Part shown: positions 62,842 to 64,000 of the stretch, piece by piece
Layout of the letters: the number at the start of each line of letters is the position of its first letter
Numbering within the stretch: position 1 is the stretch's first letter
NCBI RefSeq assembly: GCF_011393025.1
Contig: NZ_JAAOEO010000019.1
Span: forward strand, 1 to 64,000
Reading direction: 5' to 3'
DNA length: 64,000 nt
DNA from: Neobacillus terrae
GTDB taxonomy: Bacteria; Bacillota; Bacilli; Bacillales; Cytobacillaceae
Made by a program: the position numbers and the translations under genes
Notes under the pieces: model-generated
The model's database searches: none
Told to the model about the DNA's origin: nothing
The model's input: the letters and a program-made list of their open reading frames with translations, nothing else

Positions 62842-63318
62842 ATGGGAAACAAGCAAAATAAAGTAACACCTGAACAGCAGAAATACCAGCAGCTGCAAAA
62901 GAAGCATGAATTAAAGAGACCTGTATTAAAAAACTGTATAAAAGCATTTTTGGTAGGCGGGCTTATTTGCCTGATTGGCCAGGCAGTCAGCTATTTTTAT
63001 ATTTACTATTTCAATTTTACCGAGCAGACATCGGGAAACCCTACAGTAGCAACAATGGTTTTCTTTTCAATGCTCTTAACCGGTTTTGGCGTATATGACC
63101 ATATTGCACAATTCGCGGGTGCAGGAAGCGCAGTCCCTGTAACAGGATTCGGTAATGCTATTATTTCCGCGGCTATTGAGCATCGGACAGAGGGTTTTGT
63201 TTTAGGTGTTGGCGGCAATATGTTTAAGCTTGCCGGTTCAGTTATCTTATTTGGTGTCTTTTCTGCATTTGTAGTTGCGCTTATTAAAACATTATTGGTG
63301 ATGTGGGGGGTTTTGTAA
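62842..63318 (+). CDS. spoVAC: Stage V sporulation protein SpoVAC
   Basis: A 158-residue membrane protein with four to five hydrophobic helices and the conserved GFGVYDHIAQFAGAGSAVPVTGFG region (split: 78-101). SpoVAC is part of the inner-membrane channel for Ca-dipicolinic acid in spores and is mechanosensitive in B. subtilis. AAGGGGG precedes the ATG. It directly abuts spoVAD. Confidence 0.95.
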   Translation: MGNKQNKVTPEQQKYQQLQKKHELKRPVLKNCIKAFLVGGLICLIGQAVSYFYIYYFNFTEQTSGNPTVATMVFFSMLLTGFGVYDHIAQFAGAGSAVPVTGFGNAIISAAIEHRTEGFVLGVGGNMFKLAGSVILFGVFSAFVVALIKTLLVMWGVL

Positions 63319-64000
63319 TTGTTAAAGGGGCATCAAACCTGGGTTTTTCAAAACCGTCCCGTAATAGCTTCAACGGGGGTATCCGGTGGACCCTTCGAAG
63401 CAAATAGCCGTTTGGCTAATGATTTTGATGTTTTACATGAGGATTTGTGGATGGGACAAGATTCATATGAAAAAGCTCATCGGGTTTTAATGGAGGAGGC
63501 TCTGGAAAAAGCTCTTGAAAAAGGGGGCTTACAAAAAGAGAAAGTGCAATTCCTTTTGGCAGGGGATTTAATTAATCAGATTACGCCATCCAGTATGGCA
63601 GCAAGGACAATGCAAATTCCCTATTTTGGTCTGTTTGGTGCTTGCTCTACTTCCATGGAGGGGCTTGCGCTGTCTTCCTTCATTATAGATAATGCTGGAG
63701 CAGATTATATACTAACTGGAGCTGGAAGCCATAACTCTGCTGTTGAAAAGCAATTTAGATATCCAACTGAGTATGGAGGTCAAAAGCCTCCAACCGCTCA
63801 GTGGACAGTTACAGGAGCAGGGGCTGCACTCATTACTAAGAATGATGGGACGTTCAAAAATCCGGTTACCACTTCCGCCACAATTGGGAAAGTGGTTGAT
63901 ATGGGATTAACGGATCCGTTTAATATGGGCGGGGCTATGGCACCCGCTGCAGCTGATACCATTCAGGCCCACTTCCGGGACATGCAAATTGAGCCAAACT
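63319..64000 (+). CDS. spoVAD: Stage V sporulation protein SpoVAD (5' part)
   Basis: The first 227 codons of a thiolase-fold protein that binds dipicolinic acid. It starts MLKGHQTWVFQNRPVIASTG from a TTG directly after the spoVAC stop, with GGGGGG upstream. GDLINQITPSSMAAR and FGACSTSMEGL are family hallmarks. The frame is open to the end of the window, where the gene runs off. Confidence 0.93.
   Translation, partial: MLKGHQTWVFQNRPVIASTGVSGGPFEANSRLANDFDVLHEDLWMGQDSYEKAHRVLMEEALEKALEKGGLQKEKVQFLLAGDLINQITPSSMAARTMQIPYFGLFGACSTSMEGLALSSFIIDNAGADYILTGAGSHNSAVEKQFRYPTEYGGQKPPTAQWTVTGAGAALITKNDGTFKNPVTTSATIGKVVDMGLTDPFNMGGAMAPAAADTIQAHFRDMQIEPN

Noticed and set aside
1..64000. CRISPR arrays, tRNA or rRNA genes
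   Set aside because: No regularly spaced direct repeats and no tRNA or rRNA sequences were recognised on either strand.

Overview
The window is a chromosomal segment of an endospore-forming, low-GC Bacillaceae bacterium. The gene order follows the well-known Bacillus stretch med-comZ-fabH-fabF-yjaZ-app-yjbA-trpS-opp-spx-mecA-coiA-pepF-yjbH-yjbI-yjbJKLM-nadF-yjbO-prpE-yjbQ-fabI-cotO-cotZ-yjcA. Spore-coat genes, CtsR, FapR and sigma-K signals, a tryptophan T-box and the sRNA RoxS fit this. The presence of clpB, which B. subtilis lacks, and the accessory genes suggest a relative such as Cytobacillus, Mesobacillus or Neobacillus. The genus is inference only.

Layout: (1) 0.1-6.2 kb: CtsR-controlled clpB, a small membrane protein, a hydrolase-like protein and a dehydratase-like protein that both lack key residues, then med-comZ (competence). 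(2) 6.3-10.1 kb: a yjzB-like gene, fabH-fabF under a FapR operator, and the yjaZ metalloprotease. (3) 10.3-25 kb: two complete oligopeptide ABC transporters (app in the order D-F-B-C-A, and opp A-B-C-D-F), separated by a small membrane gene, yjbA and T-box-controlled trpS. (4) 25.0-26.5 kb: an intact IS3-family element inserted in the loop of the opp terminator. (5) 26.5-36.4 kb: spx with candidate sigma-B, ECF and sigma-A promoters, mecA, cls, coiA, pepF, yizD-like, RoxS sRNA, yjbH and yjbI. Spx, MecA, YjbH and ClpB form a proteolysis and thiol-stress theme. (6) 36.9-50.5 kb: a 13-gene, apparently single-operon island between yjbI and yjbJ. It encodes an SDR, a ketopantoate-reductase-like enzyme, a FadR-type GntR regulator, a third peptide ABC transporter and five hydrolases (M14 aspartoacylase-like, amidase, M20, creatininase-like, DUF885-like). 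It looks like a self-contained import-and-degrade route for an unknown amide or peptide. (7) 50.6-57.7 kb: cwlQ (yjbJ), yjbK, yjbL, relQ-nadF-yjbO, prpE (apparently starting at CTG) and yjbQ. (8) 57.7-64 kb: FapR-controlled fabI, then sporulation genes cotO, cotZ, yjcA, small Cys- or Lys-rich ORFs, a YhcN/YlaJ-type lipoprotein, spoVAC and the 5' part of spoVAD. A frameshifted gene and a transposase relic lie among them.

Intergenic DNA is unusually full: several degenerate copies of a palindromic repeat sharing a GCGAGACTCC core, another GC-rich palindromic repeat at 16.1 kb, two hairpin-plus-terminator elements before mecA and coiA, a possible attenuator in the opp leader, and stabiliser-like hairpins directly after two of the solute-binding-protein genes. 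Sequence features were read by eye. Promoters and operators are consensus matches, not measured sites.
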